A DNA stretch of 64,000 bases from assembly GCA_017534965.1 (NCBI GenBank), contig JAFXVA010000013.1:1-64000 (forward strand). The letters run 5' to 3'. Within the stretch, counting starts at the first letter, position 1, and each line of letters begins with the position of its first letter. Source of the DNA: Elusimicrobiaceae bacterium. Its GTDB lineage: Bacteria > Elusimicrobiota > Elusimicrobia > Elusimicrobiales > Elusimicrobiaceae. Below are positions 54,284-63,087 of the stretch, in pieces. The translations under genes were made by a program, and so were the position numbers. Under the pieces are notes generated by a model. That model had not been told where the DNA came from. It did not search any database and saw only the letters and a list, made by a program, of their open reading frames with translations.

Positions 54284-55384
54284 TTAACCTAAAGTAGGTG
54301 AACCGAAACTTGTGCCAACTTCTAAAGCTGTCTTAACTTCTTGGCTGTTTGGGTCAACTTTCTTAAGTTTAGCTACGGCCTCTTTTACCGGCACGCTTAT
54401 AATATCTGTTCCGCGTAAAGCAACCATATTGCCAAACTGGCCTTGTAAAATTAAATCAACGGCTTTTGCGCCAAATCTGGTTGCAAGCCATCTGTCAAAA
54501 GCGGTAGGAGTTCCGCCTCTTTGTAAGTGTCCTAAAACTACAACGCGGCATTCAATATCTAAAATCTTTTCGAGTTGGCTTGCGATTATTCCGCTTATAC
54601 CGCCAAGTCTTATCGGGTCAGTAGAGCCCTCTACTTTCTTTTGAACAGCCATTTTGCCTGACTGGTCAACAGCACCTTCTGCGGCAACAATAATACTGAA
54701 GGTTTTGCCTTTTCTTTGTCTTTTTTCTATTGCTTGCGCTATAGTATTAATATTGTAAGGAATTTCGGGTATCAAGCAAATATCACCGCCCCCGGCAATA
54801 CAGGAACGCAAGGCAATCCACCCGGCATAGCGGCCCATAGTTTCAACAATCATAACTCTGTGGTGGGATTCTGCTGTTGTATGTATTCTATCAACAGCTT
54901 CACTTGCAACGGCTAAGGCAGAATCAAAACCAAAAGTAAAATCGGTTGCGCTTAAATCATTATCAATAGTCTTAGGCACACCGATAATTTTAACACCCAT
55001 ATCAATAAATTTGCTTGCCATAGATAAAGTTCCATCCCCACCGATAGCAATTAGAGCATCAATTTTATTTGCTTTAAGAACGTGTAAAACTAGAGAAGAT
55101 AAATCTTTTGGTTCTTGCGGGCTTGCAAGGGGGGCAAGAGTATAATTAAAAGGATTTGCGAGATTGCTTGTCCCCAAAATTGTTCCGCCTCTTGTTAATA
55201 TGCCCGATACGGACCTATCGTCTAATATAACAAATTGGTTTTTTACTAACCCGTCAAAGCCGTTTTTAAATCCAAAGACTTCAATATTATTTTGTAAAGC
55301 ATGTTTTGTTGCCGCGCGGACAACGGCATTTAACCCGGGGCAATCACCACCTGCTGTTAAAATACCAATTCTTGAGATACTCAT
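54284..55384 (-). CDS. pfkA: 6-phosphofructokinase
   Basis: A 366-residue phosphofructokinase: GILTAGGDCPGLNAVVRA, IGGDGTLSMASKF (nucleotide loop), GVPKTIDNDL (catalytic loop), VETMGRYAGWIA and VVLGHLQRGGTPTAFDR. It phosphorylates fructose 6-phosphate. The Gly in GGDG is the ATP-type residue, whereas the Lys in PKTIDND is the residue seen in PPi-type and group-III enzymes, so phosphoryl donor should be tested. It abuts ispH directly. Confidence 0.94.
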   Translation of the reverse strand: MSISRIGILTAGGDCPGLNAVVRAATKHALQNNIEVFGFKNGFDGLVKNQFVILDDRSVSGILTRGGTILGTSNLANPFNYTLAPLASPQEPKDLSSLVLHVLKANKIDALIAIGGDGTLSMASKFIDMGVKIIGVPKTIDNDLSATDFTFGFDSALAVASEAVDRIHTTAESHHRVMIVETMGRYAGWIALRSCIAGGGDICLIPEIPYNINTIAQAIEKRQRKGKTFSIIVAAEGAVDQSGKMAVQKKVEGSTDPIRLGGISGIIASQLEKILDIECRVVVLGHLQRGGTPTAFDRWLATRFGAKAVDLILQGQFGNMVALRGTDIISVPVKEAVAKLKKVDPNSQEVKTALEVGTSFGSPTLG

Positions 55385-56248
55385 TTATTTTTCTCCTTTT
55401 AAGGTTTTAATATAATTTGCTACTTCTTCTACTAGGGAAATAGGTGTTGAAGCACCTGCCGTAATAAAAATCTTTTTACTATTAACAATTATTTGCGGTT
55501 CAATATCTTTTGAAGTTTCAACGTGAATAACATTTTTACATAAATCAGAGCAAAGTTTAGCAAGACGTGCAGTGTTTGCGCTATGATGGCCGCCAACGAC
55601 CACAACTAAATCGGCATCTTTAGCACATTTTGTTGTTTCCGTCTGTCTTTGTTTTGTTGGTTGGCAAATAGTATTTGAAATATTACAAATTTTTGATTTT
55701 TGTTTTATGATATTTGCAATTTCAAGGAAAGTTGCTTCCTTCTGTGTCGTTTGGGAAACTACATTAACTTTTTCAAAATGGGGTAAGTGTTGCGCTTCTT
55801 CAATACTGCCTACAACGATACCTTTATTTTGGGTATAACCCATAAGACCTATAACTTCTGCATGTTTGCTATCACCTACAATAACAGTATCATAACCTTT
55901 CTTAGCGTATTCTTCAATAACATTATGCACTTTTTTAACCAGCAAACAAGTGGCATCAACAACTTTCATACCATAATCCATAATTTCTTTTTGGAAGGCA
56001 GGTGTAATACCATGAGCGCGTATTACCAAAACGCCGTTTTTATCTTTTGCTTCTTCTAAACTTTCTATTTCTTTTATGCCTTTTGCCTCAAGACTATCTG
56101 TTACTTGTTTATTGTGAATAAGAGGGCCAAGAGTATAAATAGGTTTATGGCCTTGGGCTTCAAGTTCCAAAACACACTCAATAGCTCTTTTCACTCCTGG
56201 GCAAAAGCCGGCAGATTTAGCAATAATAATATTGTCTTTTCCACTCAT
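55385..56248 (-). CDS. ispH: 4-hydroxy-3-methylbut-2-enyl diphosphate reductase
   Basis: A 287-residue iron-sulfur enzyme of the MEP isoprenoid pathway, converting HMBPP to IPP and DMAPP. The three cluster cysteines are in AKSAGFCPGVKRA, VDATCLLVKKVH and SNTICQPTKQRQ. HGITPA and VGGHHSANTARLAKLC match substrate-binding motifs. The usual Pro after the second Cys (ATCP) is Leu here. Its position between a NagZ-like gene and pfkA in a dense operon is metabolic clustering rather than a pathway unit. Confidence 0.95.
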   Translation of the reverse strand: MSGKDNIIIAKSAGFCPGVKRAIECVLELEAQGHKPIYTLGPLIHNKQVTDSLEAKGIKEIESLEEAKDKNGVLVIRAHGITPAFQKEIMDYGMKVVDATCLLVKKVHNVIEEYAKKGYDTVIVGDSKHAEVIGLMGYTQNKGIVVGSIEEAQHLPHFEKVNVVSQTTQKEATFLEIANIIKQKSKICNISNTICQPTKQRQTETTKCAKDADLVVVVGGHHSANTARLAKLCSDLCKNVIHVETSKDIEPQIIVNSKKIFITAGASTPISLVEEVANYIKTLKGEK

Positions 56249-56264
56249 AATTATATTTTAGCAA

Positions 56265-57680
56265 TTAAAAAGGCATTTTGCCTTTTGCTTGTATTTTGCC
56301 AAGTAAAATTTGTGCCGTAGTCTTTTCAAATTCTTTTCCGGCTGAACCGGCCATAATAAAAGAAGTTAAATTTTTTAATCCTTTATCTACAAAAGGGCTT
56401 CCGTAAGATATAAGAGCGCTTTCTTTATTGTCAGTTATTGCTTTTTGGATAAGTTCTTTTTGTTCTTTAGTAAAATTTATTTGTCCGCTAAAAGCTGCAT
56501 AATTAGAATAGGTGGCAATAATTATTTTTTCATTTTTTATTTCTTTATTATAAGGTTTCACGGAAATATTTTGTTTTTTTAATTCATCAATAAAAGTTTG
56601 TGCGCGCCAAGAAATGCTTGGATAAGTTTCTGCTTCAAAATAATAAATTGTTTCACCTTTTTTAATATTAAAGATGCCTTTTTGCACAATACAATTTTTG
56701 GCAACTTCGGTATTTAATTGCTCAACATTTATGGTTTTATTTAAAGAGTTTTTTTGTAAACTTTCTAGTTTTAAAACAAGTTTTTCTTGTTTGTCTAAAG
56801 CCTTTTCTATACGTTCAGAAATATTTTTTTCATTTTTCTTTAATTCTTCTATTAAAAGTTCCGGTTCACTTGGACAAAGCAAAATATCGGCTCCCGCTAG
56901 TAAAGGGGCTAAAGGATTTAGCGGTCCTATTGCCTTCATTACAAGCGCATCAGTAATAATTAAACCTTTATAACCCATTTTTTCTCTTAAATAATTTTGC
57001 ATTATTTTAGCCGAAAAAGAGGCCGGCAAATCTTTATCAAAAGCAGGGATATTCAAATGCCCTATCATAATAGAATCTGCTTTATCTAAAAGTTGTCTGT
57101 AAGGTAAAAGATCTTCTTGTTCTAGCAATTTAAAATCTTTTTTTAAAACAGGCATAGCCAAATGGGAATCAATATCAGTTGAGCCATGACCGGGGAAATG
57201 TTTTACAGAATTTAAGCAACCGCCTTCTGCAAGGCCTTGCATAAACGCTCCTGCTAATGTGGCAACTTTACTTGGCTCAGCGCCAAAAGAGCGCGTATTA
57301 ACAATAGGGTTATTTGGCTCCTGGGCAAGGTCAACAACAGGGGCAAAAACCCAATCAACGCCCAAAGCGCGGGCTTGAATAGCGGTGCTGTAACCTTTTT
57401 TATAGGCAAGTTCTTTATTATCAGCTGCACCGATAGATATATTAGAAGCAAGTAAAGGGGCATCTTTATGCCAGCGCCCAAGGCCATATTCATAATCACA
57501 ACAAATAAGTAATTTATGGGGCGCATTTGCACGTAATTCTGTAATTAAATCATTCACTTCTTTAGTTGTCCCGTTATAAATACAAAAACCACCCACGCCT
57601 AAACGGGCAAGTTTTATAGCATCTTTTTTGTTGCTTTTACCAAACCAAAATCCGGGATATATCAAGCGGTTTATATTCAT
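56265..57680 (-). CDS. nagZ: GH3-family beta-N-acetylhexosaminidase (NagZ-like)
   Basis: A 471-residue cytoplasmic glycosidase. The catalytic core (about 1-330) has the NagZ signature KHFPGHGSTDIDSH (with the flexible-loop His) and the nucleophile Asp in GLIITDALVMKAIG. It would remove GlcNAc from GlcNAc-anhydroMurNAc peptides. About 130 extra C-terminal residues form an alpha/beta module like those of longer GH3 enzymes. There is no signal peptide. Its start overlaps the anmK stop by four bases, and anmK and murQ use the product, which supports murein recycling. Confidence 0.92.
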   Translation of the reverse strand: MNINRLIYPGFWFGKSNKKDAIKLARLGVGGFCIYNGTTKEVNDLITELRANAPHKLLICCDYEYGLGRWHKDAPLLASNISIGAADNKELAYKKGYSTAIQARALGVDWVFAPVVDLAQEPNNPIVNTRSFGAEPSKVATLAGAFMQGLAEGGCLNSVKHFPGHGSTDIDSHLAMPVLKKDFKLLEQEDLLPYRQLLDKADSIMIGHLNIPAFDKDLPASFSAKIMQNYLREKMGYKGLIITDALVMKAIGPLNPLAPLLAGADILLCPSEPELLIEELKKNEKNISERIEKALDKQEKLVLKLESLQKNSLNKTINVEQLNTEVAKNCIVQKGIFNIKKGETIYYFEAETYPSISWRAQTFIDELKKQNISVKPYNKEIKNEKIIIATYSNYAAFSGQINFTKEQKELIQKAITDNKESALISYGSPFVDKGLKNLTSFIMAGSAGKEFEKTTAQILLGKIQAKGKMPF

Positions 57681-58744
57681 GGTAAAATAATTTCTCCTAG
57701 AATTGTTTTTTTATTATTTGCCAGTTTAAGTGCTTTTTTGTTTATTGTTTGCCAACCAAAATAAGCCATGGCTAAAGCTTCTTTTGCCATTGGCTCAAGG
57801 CCAAGTTGTATTGTGTTTATGATATCAAGTTTTGTTAAATCTTGAATATTTTTAATTAAAGTTCTATTAAAAAGGCCACCGCCGGAAACGGCTATAGTGT
57901 TTACTTTATATTTTGAAAGCACAAATTTTTTAAGATTTTCGGCAATTATTAAAGCCGTAAAATAATTTAAAGTAGCGATATCTTTTTCTTTTAATTTTGG
58001 GAAATATTTTTTTAAAAAATTGGGGCCAAAAGTGTTTCTATCTAAAGAAAGCCCTACTTTTTTAGGTGTAAAATTTTTGACAAGTTCTTTTGCGTATTTT
58101 ATATCGGGCTGATATTTTGCGGCAAGAAAACCTTCTTTGTCAAAAGTTTTTTTACCTTTGGTTAAAATAGTTATGGCTGTATCACTTAAAGCATTAGCCG
58201 GGCCGATATCAAAGCCAAAAGTTTTTATATTTTTACCAACCAAACTGAAATTTGCAATACCGCCAAGATTAAGTAAAATTAACGGCTCTGAGTTTTTAAA
58301 AAACGCATTATCAAAAATGGGCATTAAAGGGGCGCCAAGTCCGCCAAGGGCAATATCGCCGACACGGAAATTATTAACTACAGGTATCTTTAAATTTTTT
58401 GCCATAAAAGCCCCTTGCCCGATTTGCATAGTCGCTTTTTCTTGCGGTGCGTGGCAAATTGTCTGCCCATGACAGCCGATAACTTTTATGTTTTTTAAAT
58501 TAAATTCGCGAGTAAATTTTTTTGTTAATTTTAAATAAAGTCTGCCTAAATCATAATCAAGTTTGGCAAGTTTAGGCGCGGTAAAATTGACTGCATTTAA
58601 AATTTCTTTTTGTAAGTTTGCAGGGTATTTATAAGTTTTATAACAGAGGCAATTTTGCTCTTTTAAATCTAAAGCCGCAATAGTTAAACCATCGGCGGAA
58701 GTGCCGCTCATTAAACCAAGGGCAAGAGGGTTTTTATTTATCAT
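57677..58744 (-). CDS. anmK: Anhydro-N-acetylmuramic acid kinase
   Basis: A 355-residue kinase with GLMSGTSADGL at the N-terminus, GCHGQTICH, LNLGGIANF, FDIGPANALSD and VSGGGLFNRTLI, the ASKHA-type motifs of AnmK. It opens and phosphorylates anhydroMurNAc to MurNAc-6-phosphate, the substrate of MurQ encoded just upstream. Overlaps murQ by 11 bases and the NagZ-like gene by four, so translation is coupled. Confidence 0.95.
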   Translation of the reverse strand: MINKNPLALGLMSGTSADGLTIAALDLKEQNCLCYKTYKYPANLQKEILNAVNFTAPKLAKLDYDLGRLYLKLTKKFTREFNLKNIKVIGCHGQTICHAPQEKATMQIGQGAFMAKNLKIPVVNNFRVGDIALGGLGAPLMPIFDNAFFKNSEPLILLNLGGIANFSLVGKNIKTFGFDIGPANALSDTAITILTKGKKTFDKEGFLAAKYQPDIKYAKELVKNFTPKKVGLSLDRNTFGPNFLKKYFPKLKEKDIATLNYFTALIIAENLKKFVLSKYKVNTIAVSGGGLFNRTLIKNIQDLTKLDIINTIQLGLEPMAKEALAMAYFGWQTINKKALKLANNKKTILGEIILP

Positions 58745-59612
58745 TTAAAGCGGCCTCCAAATTGCCGTTGTGTTTTGTAAGTAAAGTTTTATAATTTTTT
58801 TTACCTTTACCAAGCAAAATAGCTTCTTTAACTTTATAGTTTGTTTTTTGTGCTAAAACTTGCGCTTTTTCTTGATTAATATTTAAGGTTAAAGCAATTA
58901 ATCTAACGGCGCGTGCTTTTAATTTTGTATTTGTTGCTTTAACATCAACCATATAATTTTTATAAACTTTATTACATTTTGTCATAGCAAGGGTTGTAAT
59001 CATATTCAAAGCAAATTTGGCAGCACTTGCCGCTTTTAGCCGGGTAGAGCCACTTATAAACTCCGGTCCTGTGTCAAGGAAGATAAAAATATCTACATTT
59101 TCTTTACTTGCATTTTTATTTGAAGTTATTAGAATTGTTGGCACTTTTTTTTGTTTTGCCGTTTTTAAAGCTCCTTGGATATAAGGGGTGTTTCCACTTG
59201 CAGCAATAGTTATAAGGGCGCCTAGATTTTTTGAATTTTTTAAAAAATCTCTTGCCCCGTTTTCTTTAGAATCTTCTGCGCCTTCAACGGCTTTAAAAAC
59301 GGCTTTATTACCGCCGGCAATTAGGGCTTTAAATTGGCTCGGTAAAGTGCTAAAAGTGGGGGGCAGTTCGGCGGCTTCTAAAATGCCAAGCCGTCCGCTT
59401 GTGCCTGCCCCCATAAATAAAATTGTTTTATTTTCCAGGTAAGTTTTTGCAACTAAATTAATTGCTTTTTTTAAAGAAGTTTTTGCTTTTTTAAGGCATA
59501 AAACCGAGCGCAAATTTTCCTTATTCATCAAGTCAATTTGCTTATCTAAAGTAAGAGAGTGTAAACTAGCGGTATTTTTATTTATTTTTTCTGTTTCGCT
59601 CAGTTTTTGCAT
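58734..59612 (-). CDS. murQ: N-acetylmuramic acid 6-phosphate etherase
   Basis: A 292-residue SIS-domain lyase: FMGAGTSGRLGILEAAELPPTF, the catalytic Glu in EGAEDSKENGARDF, ITIAASGNTPYIQGAL and GPEFISGSTRLKAASAAKF. It cleaves the lactyl ether of MurNAc-6-P to give GlcNAc-6-P, completing the recycling steps of the neighbouring anmK and NagZ-like genes. Active-site residues are complete. The stop of the alpha/beta-hydrolase-like gene lies one base upstream. Confidence 0.95.
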   Translation of the reverse strand: MQKLSETEKINKNTASLHSLTLDKQIDLMNKENLRSVLCLKKAKTSLKKAINLVAKTYLENKTILFMGAGTSGRLGILEAAELPPTFSTLPSQFKALIAGGNKAVFKAVEGAEDSKENGARDFLKNSKNLGALITIAASGNTPYIQGALKTAKQKKVPTILITSNKNASKENVDIFIFLDTGPEFISGSTRLKAASAAKFALNMITTLAMTKCNKVYKNYMVDVKATNTKLKARAVRLIALTLNINQEKAQVLAQKTNYKVKEAILLGKGKKNYKTLLTKHNGNLEAALNDK

Positions 59613-59613
59613 T

Positions 59614-60444
59614 TTATAAAACGCTCGGCGTTCCTAAGTGAATAATTTCTTCTTCTTCTTTATTTTCAGAATAAGTAATTTCTATTTCTTTATTTTCTTT
59701 AAAATTGGGTATATCTGGTAAAACTTCCGGCAAAGCGGGTTCTTTAAGCCACCAGATAACATTGCTTGTTAAATAGCGGTCAAGCATTTTAGTTCCGGCA
59801 AGTTCATAAGCAGTTAAAAATAAAACTTTGCCTTGTCCGGAAGATAAAAAAGCCGCATTTCTGAGTAAATTTGCTTCCATCATAGGTTTTCTATCAACGG
59901 AACCCACAGCAATCATAACAGGGTTTTTATACATCTTTATTCCGCCCATAGAAAGAACATCTTTTGTTTTTAAACCGGGGGTCAAAAGGCCAAGCCCTGC
60001 GATTTGCGGATTTAACCCCACTGCTTTTGCTGCCACATTTGCGCCAAGGCCGGCCCCGATAATAAAAATATCTTCTGTTTTATATCCTTTGTTATTTAAA
60101 AAGTTTATAGCCCCTTCCACATCTCTAACCATTTGGTTATATTCATTATCTGTGCCGGTTTTTTTAAAGCCATTATAAGTTCCCAAGTTTGTGCTTTTGC
60201 CGTGTCCTCTTAAATCAAAGGCAAGGTAGCCAAAAGTTTCATTTTCAAGTCTTTTTGTAAAATTTTTATAATCTTCTCTTGTTCTGCCAAGATCGTGTAA
60301 AAGTATAACCATTTTGCCATTTTTAGAAGGTAAAAAAGTTGCTTTTATGTTCCAATTATCGGCAGTTTTCCACTCAACTTCGCTTTGAGCAAAGCATAAT
60401 GGAGTTAATATTGCAAAAACTAAGAGAAGCAAAAATTTTCTCAT
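59614..60444 (-). CDS. Alpha/beta-hydrolase-fold protein without the catalytic serine
   Basis: A 276-residue exported protein: signal peptide (about 1-19), MVILLHDLGRTRED (oxyanion region), LAFDLRGHGKS, then IIGAGLGANVAAKAVG at the nucleophile elbow, where the expected GxSxG reads GAGLG. The His-loop position, usually HG, reads ELAGTKML. The fold is complete and the frame is clean, but Ser and His appear lost. It may be a binding protein or pseudoenzyme of the envelope. It overlaps ndk by four bases and precedes murQ by one base. Confidence 0.85.
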   Translation of the reverse strand: MRKFLLLLVFAILTPLCFAQSEVEWKTADNWNIKATFLPSKNGKMVILLHDLGRTREDYKNFTKRLENETFGYLAFDLRGHGKSTNLGTYNGFKKTGTDNEYNQMVRDVEGAINFLNNKGYKTEDIFIIGAGLGANVAAKAVGLNPQIAGLGLLTPGLKTKDVLSMGGIKMYKNPVMIAVGSVDRKPMMEANLLRNAAFLSSGQGKVLFLTAYELAGTKMLDRYLTSNVIWWLKEPALPEVLPDIPNFKENKEIEITYSENKEEEEIIHLGTPSVL

Positions 60445-60887
60445 TTTAAAACTTCCTCTGGTTTAAACCAAATGTTAATTTCTCGCAAAGCTTCTTCCGG
60501 GGTGCCGGATGCGTGCACGCAGTTTTGCATAACGCCGTCTTTAAAACAACCGAAAGCCCCGCGAATAGTCCAAGGGTCTGCCTTGGCAGGATCGGTTGCC
60601 CCAAGTGCCGCGCGGACTTTTGCGACAGCATTTTCTCCCTCATAAACAAAGGCATAAATTCTGTGATCTTTAATGCCGTTATAATCGCCGCGCATAAAAC
60701 TTATTACGCTTGGCAAAAAGGGTTTCCCGGCCAAATTGGCATAATGTTCTTTTGCAAGTTCTTCAGTTACAACGGTTACCTTGGCGGCTTTCATATCAAG
60801 GCCAAGGTGTTCAATTCTGTCTATAATGATGCCGGTAAGTTTTTTGCTTATAGCATCGGGTTTAATTAAAATTAAAGTTTTTTCCAT
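60441..60887 (-). CDS. ndk: Nucleoside diphosphate kinase
   Basis: A 148-residue enzyme that balances NTP pools by ping-pong phosphotransfer. It has TLILIKPDAISKKL, the ATP-binding loop ATDPAKADPWTIRGAFG and the active-site His in NCVHASGTPEEALREI (about residue 122). Family length is normal. It is the first gene of the minus-strand operon that runs to rlmB. Confidence 0.96.
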   Translation of the reverse strand: MEKTLILIKPDAISKKLTGIIIDRIEHLGLDMKAAKVTVVTEELAKEHYANLAGKPFLPSVISFMRGDYNGIKDHRIYAFVYEGENAVAKVRAALGATDPAKADPWTIRGAFGCFKDGVMQNCVHASGTPEEALREINIWFKPEEVLK

Positions 60888-60929
60888 ATAATCATTATAT
60901 AATAAAAGAACTTAAAATGTTAGTCGTAA

Positions 60930-60948
60930 GCGTCGTATTTTGCTATAA
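60930..60948 (+). promoter_or_regulatory. Promoter (-10 region) of the oxidoreductase-lpxB-rel operon
   Basis: TATAAT at 60943-60948 with an extended TGC, about 23 bases before the start codon, in the same TTTGCTATAATAtttTT context seen upstream of the two tRNAs. The -35 is weak. Confidence 0.55.
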
Positions 60949-60970
60949 TATTTTTGTGGAGAAGTGTTTT

Positions 60971-61921
60971 ATGACAGATAAAAAAATAAAGTTTGGTGTT
61001 ATTGGTGCCGGTAGAATCGGAACTTTTCATACTCGCACCTTATCAGGTTTAAGCGAAGTCGAACTTATAGGTGTGTGTGATAATAATTTTGAAAGAGCAA
61101 CGGCTCTTGCTAAAGAATATAATTGCAAACCTTACAGCGATTATAAAGAAATGCTAAAAGATATTGAAGCTGTTATTGTCGCTGCACCAACACCTTTACA
61201 CCACGAAATCGGTATGTATTGTTTAAATCAAAAAAAGCATACCCTTTTGGAAAAACCTATTGCCTCCACAATGGAGCAAGCCAGAGAACTTGTTGAAGCT
61301 GCAAAACAAAATAATGTCCTTTTGCAAATAGGTCATATTGAGAGATTTAACCCCGCTGTAGTTGAGGCCTTTAAATATATTAAAGATCCAAAGTTTATTG
61401 CTATTAAGCGTATGGGGCCTTATGATCCGCGCGTATCAAGTGTAGGCGTTGTATTAGATTTGATGATTCACGATATAGATTTACTTCTTACTATGCTTAA
61501 AAGTGATGTAGTTAATATTGAGGCCTTGGGGCTTAGCGCTTTTTCACAATACGAAGATATTGCAAATGTCCGTCTTAAATTTGCCAACGGATGTGTTGCT
61601 GATGTAACAGCAAGCCGCGCAAGTTTTGAAAAAGCAAGAACGATGAATCTTTATCAGCAAGATGCTTATATTTCCGTAGATTTTATGAACGCAAGAGTTA
61701 AAATTTACCGCAAAAAAACACCGGTAGTTAAAACTCTTGATGATGTGGAAGTTATTTTCCCGCAAGTTGAAAAACAACTGCCAATGACTTCTGAAATTTT
61801 ACACTTTATTGATTGTATTAAAAATCATAAAACGCCTGCTCCAAGCGGTGAAAAAGGGGCAAAAGCCCTGCAGGTTGCCTTGGAAATTATTGATAAAATT
61901 AATTGTTATAATGTTAAATAA
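60971..61921 (+). CDS. Gfo/Idh/MocA-family oxidoreductase
   Basis: A 316-residue NAD(P)-dependent enzyme. The Rossmann motif is FGVIGAGRIGTFH, then EKPIASTMEQA with the conserved Lys, and GHIERFNPAVVEA in the C-terminal domain. The ATG at 60971 is preferred over an upstream ATG at 60917 because the Rossmann fold begins there and GGAG precedes it. The substrate is probably a sugar or nucleotide-sugar. Neighbouring lpxB (20 bases downstream) suggests a role in lipid A or envelope sugar metabolism, by context only. Confidence 0.9.
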   Translation: MTDKKIKFGVIGAGRIGTFHTRTLSGLSEVELIGVCDNNFERATALAKEYNCKPYSDYKEMLKDIEAVIVAAPTPLHHEIGMYCLNQKKHTLLEKPIASTMEQARELVEAAKQNNVLLQIGHIERFNPAVVEAFKYIKDPKFIAIKRMGPYDPRVSSVGVVLDLMIHDIDLLLTMLKSDVVNIEALGLSAFSQYEDIANVRLKFANGCVADVTASRASFEKARTMNLYQQDAYISVDFMNARVKIYRKKTPVVKTLDDVEVIFPQVEKQLPMTSEILHFIDCIKNHKTPAPSGEKGAKALQVALEIIDKINCYNVK

Positions 61922-61941
61922 AAAGATTTTTTAGAGGTAAA

Positions 61942-63084
61942 ATGACTCAACGAAAACAAAATAGAATTTTCTTTTGCGCCGGTGATGTTTCCGGAGATGT
62001 CCACGCATCTAATTTAATGAAAGAATTAAAAAATCTTTCTTCTGATGTTTGTTTTGATTCTGTTGGCGGGCAAAGGATGAAGGCCCTTAGTGATACTTTT
62101 TTATATGATATGGTCGCTAAAGGGGCTAATGGCTTTGTTGAACCGATAAAGAAAATTTTTACCTTGCTTAATTTATTAAAAGATATTAAAAATTATTTTG
62201 ACACACAAAAACCTTCCTGTGTTGTTTTGACGGATTTTTTTGGCTTTAACAGCCGTGTTATGAAAGCCGCTTACGAGCGCAATATCCCTGTTTATTATTA
62301 TGTTTGTCCGCAAGTTTGGGCAAGCAGGAAATACCGCGCTAAAAAGATTGTCAAAATGGCAAAAAAGATGTTTGTCATTTTCCCTTTTGAAAAGAAAATT
62401 TACACAGAACTTGGCGGGGATGCTATATTTTTGGGCAATCCTTTACTTGATACCGTGCCGGAACCTTTACATAAAACTTTTAAGCCCGACCATAATGATG
62501 AATTTAAAATCGGTATGATGCCGGGTAGCCGTCGCGGTGAAATTGAAAAACATACAAAACTTTTCTGGCAGGCCTTTAAAGAAATCAAAAAAACCTTACC
62601 TAATGCTAAGGCCTATTTATTTGCCGTGCCGGAAGTTAGCGATGAAACTTTGTTTAACCATATCGGCGGTAAAAATGAAGATTTTAAAATTGTCAGAGAA
62701 AAAGATTATAAAGTAAGGCGCACGATGGATTTTATTATAACCTGTTCCGGCACAGCCACATTGGAAAATGCCCTTTTAAATTTACCTATGGTTGTTGTAT
62801 ATAAAACTTCTTGGATAACTTATTTGATTGCAAGAATGATAATAAGAGTTCCTTATATTTCCCTTGTAAATATTTTGCGTAAGCAACAAGTGGTAAAAGA
62901 ACTTATTCAACATCAGGCAACGGCGGAAAATATTGCCAAAGAAACCATCTTTGTTTTAAGTAATCAAAAAAAATTGGGTGCTATGTGTAAAAATATGAGC
63001 GTTATAAGAGAACATCTCGGTATGCCCGGCGTAGCCAAAAGAGTAGCTGAAGTTATTTTGGGGGAGGTTTTTCATAATAAATAA
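61942..63084 (+). CDS. lpxB: Lipid-A-disaccharide synthase
   Basis: A 380-residue GT19 glycosyltransferase: FFCAGDVSGDVHASNLM, VVLTDFFGFN, YYYVCPQVWASRKYRAKKI, GMMPGSRRGEIEKH and TCSGTATLENALLN. It joins UDP-2,3-diacylglucosamine and lipid X to make the lipid A disaccharide at the inner membrane, so the organism makes lipopolysaccharide. Followed after three bases by rel/spoT. Confidence 0.95.
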   Translation: MTQRKQNRIFFCAGDVSGDVHASNLMKELKNLSSDVCFDSVGGQRMKALSDTFLYDMVAKGANGFVEPIKKIFTLLNLLKDIKNYFDTQKPSCVVLTDFFGFNSRVMKAAYERNIPVYYYVCPQVWASRKYRAKKIVKMAKKMFVIFPFEKKIYTELGGDAIFLGNPLLDTVPEPLHKTFKPDHNDEFKIGMMPGSRRGEIEKHTKLFWQAFKEIKKTLPNAKAYLFAVPEVSDETLFNHIGGKNEDFKIVREKDYKVRRTMDFIITCSGTATLENALLNLPMVVVYKTSWITYLIARMIIRVPYISLVNILRKQQVVKELIQHQATAENIAKETIFVLSNQKKLGAMCKNMSVIREHLGMPGVAKRVAEVILGEVFHNK

Positions 63085-63087
63085 ACT

